From contig WGSR01000074.1 of the NCBI GenBank assembly GCA_014871545.1, forward strand, positions 1-7,182: 7,182 bases of DNA. Direction: 5' to 3'. How positions within the stretch are numbered: the stretch's first letter is position 1; the number at the start of each line of letters is the position of its first letter. Under the pieces are notes generated by a model. The model did no database searches and was not told the origin of the DNA. It was given only the letters and a program-made list of their open reading frames with translations. This document shows positions 5,923-7,182 of the stretch, in pieces. The position numbers were made by a program, and so were the translations under genes. This stretch comes from Collinsella sp. GTDB taxonomy: Bacteria > Actinomycetota > Coriobacteriia > Coriobacteriales > Coriobacteriaceae.

Positions 5923-6927
5923 ATGGACTGCGATGGCTACCCACGCGTTCCCATGCCGTTGATGTGCACCGCCTTTGTGCCGGGGCAGATTGACGATGCG
6001 GTTGCAGGCATTTCCGACCCCGATTCACGCACCATCGCCACGGCAGAAGCGCTGTACTTTCGCGGACAGGCCACTCTCGCCGCCGAGGCAGCACGCCCCT
6101 ATCTTGACGCCACCGACCCCGCACTGCGCTATTCCGCATGCTTTATCTGCGGATATGCCAGTCTGTCGCTCAACCGTATCGCCGATGCCCGCCGGTGCCT
6201 TGCGGGCATCCTTGATGTGCCCACCGACGAAGAATCGCTCGCCGTCCACGCCACGCATATCCTGTTCGCCTCGGCCGCAAGCGTCCTGCTACATCTGCCT
6301 TCCCCGTATTCTGCCGAAGAGTTTTATCCACTTGCGGCGCATCTGCCCGAAGGCCTGCGCCTGTTCGCCAGCTACGTGATGGCACACGCCTTGTATCTGC
6401 GCGGCGAATACGGCCGCAGCCTAGGCATGGCGGAAAATGCCCTGATCATGAAACAGGGAAGCTATCCCATCTCGGAACTGTTCCTGCATCTGGCAGCTTC
6501 CATGGCATGCATGAGCCTCAAGGACATCGACGCCGCAAAGGCACACTTCGGAGTTGCTTGGAACATTGCACGTCCCGACGGCCTTATCGAGCTCATTGGC
6601 GAGCACCACGGCCTTTTACAGGGGCTCATCGAGGCGTGCCTAAAAACGCAATACCCTGACGACTTCGCGCGCGTCATCGAGATCACGTACCGCTTCAGCT
6701 ACGGCTGGCGGCGCATCCACAACCCCGATTCGGGCGAGGACGTGGCCGACGATCTAACGACCACGGAATTCACCATGGCCATGCTCGCCTGTCGTGGGTG
6801 GACCAACGCCGAAATCGCACGCCATATGGGAGTATCGCCGGGCACCGTCAAAAACCGCCTATCCGGCGTATACGCAAAGCTTGGCATCGGCACACGCGCC
6901 GAGCTGGTCGCGCATATGTTGCGTTAG
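5923..6927 (+). CDS. Solo LuxR-type transcriptional regulator with helical N-terminal domain
   Basis: This 334-residue protein is a predicted DNA-binding regulator. Residues about 278-334 form a LuxR/GerE helix-turn-helix, with LTTTEFTMAMLACRG, the recognition region NAEIARHMGVSPGTVKNRL, and YAKLGIGTRAELVAHML at the end. The N-terminal part (about 38-245) is a run of Ala/Leu-rich helices with TPR-like spacing (YFRGQATLAAEAARPYL, YLRGEYGRSLGMAENAL). There is no receiver domain, no ATPase Walker motif and no autoinducer-binding domain that I recognise. The ATG at 5923 is chosen because GGGAG (5911-5915) sits seven bases before it. The frame also opens at TTG 5896, but the AGGAG there is 13 bases away. 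It follows the kinase gene by 67 bases on the same strand, so it may be partly cotranscribed. Its target is unknown; the gene starting at 7083 is one candidate. Confidence 0.9.
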   Translation: MDCDGYPRVPMPLMCTAFVPGQIDDAVAGISDPDSRTIATAEALYFRGQATLAAEAARPYLDATDPALRYSACFICGYASLSLNRIADARRCLAGILDVPTDEESLAVHATHILFASAASVLLHLPSPYSAEEFYPLAAHLPEGLRLFASYVMAHALYLRGEYGRSLGMAENALIMKQGSYPISELFLHLAASMACMSLKDIDAAKAHFGVAWNIARPDGLIELIGEHHGLLQGLIEACLKTQYPDDFARVIEITYRFSYGWRRIHNPDSGEDVADDLTTTEFTMAMLACRGWTNAEIARHMGVSPGTVKNRLSGVYAKLGIGTRAELVAHMLR

Positions 6928-6940
6928 CGACCGGGCTGCC

Positions 6941-6976
6941 AAGCGCATCGAACGCGTTCCGGAACCCGGCGCTTCG
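6941..6976. repeat. Nested palindromes downstream of the LuxR-type gene
   Basis: Two perfect 10-bp palindromes overlap: GAACGCGTTC (6950-6959) and GTTCCGGAAC (6956-6965). Together they give alternating half-sites GAAC, GTTC, GAAC at six-base steps. AAGCGC (6941-6946) and GCGCTT (6969-6974) flank them as an inverted pair. The region could fold in RNA as a poor terminator, since moderately T-rich sequence follows at 6985-6997, or serve as a protein-binding site. Neither role is shown. The rest of the 6928-7082 gap shows no gene and no clear promoter. Confidence 0.3.
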
Positions 6977-7082
6977 CTCGATCAATTTGGACATTTTGAC
7001 CCTTGAATGGCACTACCGCCACGGGGCGCCTTCTCGCAAAATTGGATTATTTCCACCGATACTTGCGGGATGGGAGCCCAAG

Positions 7083-7182
7083 ATGCTTGATCGCCGTTCG
7101 TTACTTGTCGCCGGAGCGTCCTCGTTAGCGAGCATTATGTTGCCGCGCGTGCCGGGAAGCGCAAACGCCTTCATATTGCCGT
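7083..7182 (+). CDS. Secreted protein with twin-arginine-like signal, partial, 3' end beyond the right edge
   Basis: An ATG at 7083 follows a GGGAG (7072-7076) by six bases, and the frame stays open to the edge, giving 33 residues. They begin MLDRRSLLVAGASSLASIML and continue PRVPGSANAF. Adjacent arginines (DRRSLL), a mildly hydrophobic Ala/Ser/Leu stretch and an Ala-rich region that could be cleaved resemble a Tat signal peptide. A Sec signal is also possible, since the motif is only a partial match to SRRxFLK. The mature protein is outside the window, so no function can be given. Confidence 0.6.
   Translation, partial: MLDRRSLLVAGASSLASIMLPRVPGSANAFILP

Noticed and set aside
6950..6959. 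LexA (SOS) box
   Set aside because: GAAC and GTTC here are separated by two bases, while the Gram-positive LexA box needs four.

Overview
The window looks like a chromosomal stretch from a high-GC anaerobe of the class Coriobacteriia (Actinomycetota), of the Collinsella / Eggerthella kind. This rests on protein style and gene content: a small CXXC protein of the CD1871A type beside a NapH-like ferredoxin membrane protein, a solo LuxR-type regulator, and a fused ABC ATPase-permease. No rRNA or marker gene fixes the genus. I saw no tRNA, rRNA, insertion sequence, CRISPR array or prophage gene.

Layout. (1) 1-1645, minus: the N-terminal 548 residues of a fused ABC ATPase / MacB-FtsX-type permease, running off the left edge. 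(2) 1646-1899: intergenic, holding a rho-independent terminator that serves the next minus-strand operon. (3) 1900-3942, minus, transcribed right to left: a compact three-gene operon. First comes a 48-residue membrane protein ending in CLECIGIG (CD1871A type, TTG start). Next is a 300-residue polyferredoxin membrane protein (TTG start, overlapping the small gene by 8 bases). Last is a TlpA-like thioredoxin-fold lipoprotein. (4) 3943-4032: a short divergent promoter region. (5) 4033-5855, plus: an OmpR-type response regulator and a HisKA-type sensor kinase overlapping by four bases (ATGA). (6) 5856-5922: a short gap with a half-terminator-like sequence and a 30-bp dyad. (7) 5923-6927, plus: a solo LuxR-type regulator with a helical N-terminal region. 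(8) 6928-7082: a gap rich in palindromes. (9) 7083-end: the start of a secreted protein with a twin-arginine-like signal, cut by the right edge.

How it may work together. The three-gene minus operon reads as a transmembrane electron or thiol relay: iron-sulphur clusters and membrane cysteine motifs would feed electrons across the membrane to a lipid-anchored CxxC thioredoxin domain, with the tiny CxxC protein as an accessory or intermediate. The divergently transcribed two-component system is the obvious candidate regulator, and its kinase carries a CxxC in its first membrane helix. Gene identities rest on visible motifs. The relay, its direction and its regulation are inference.
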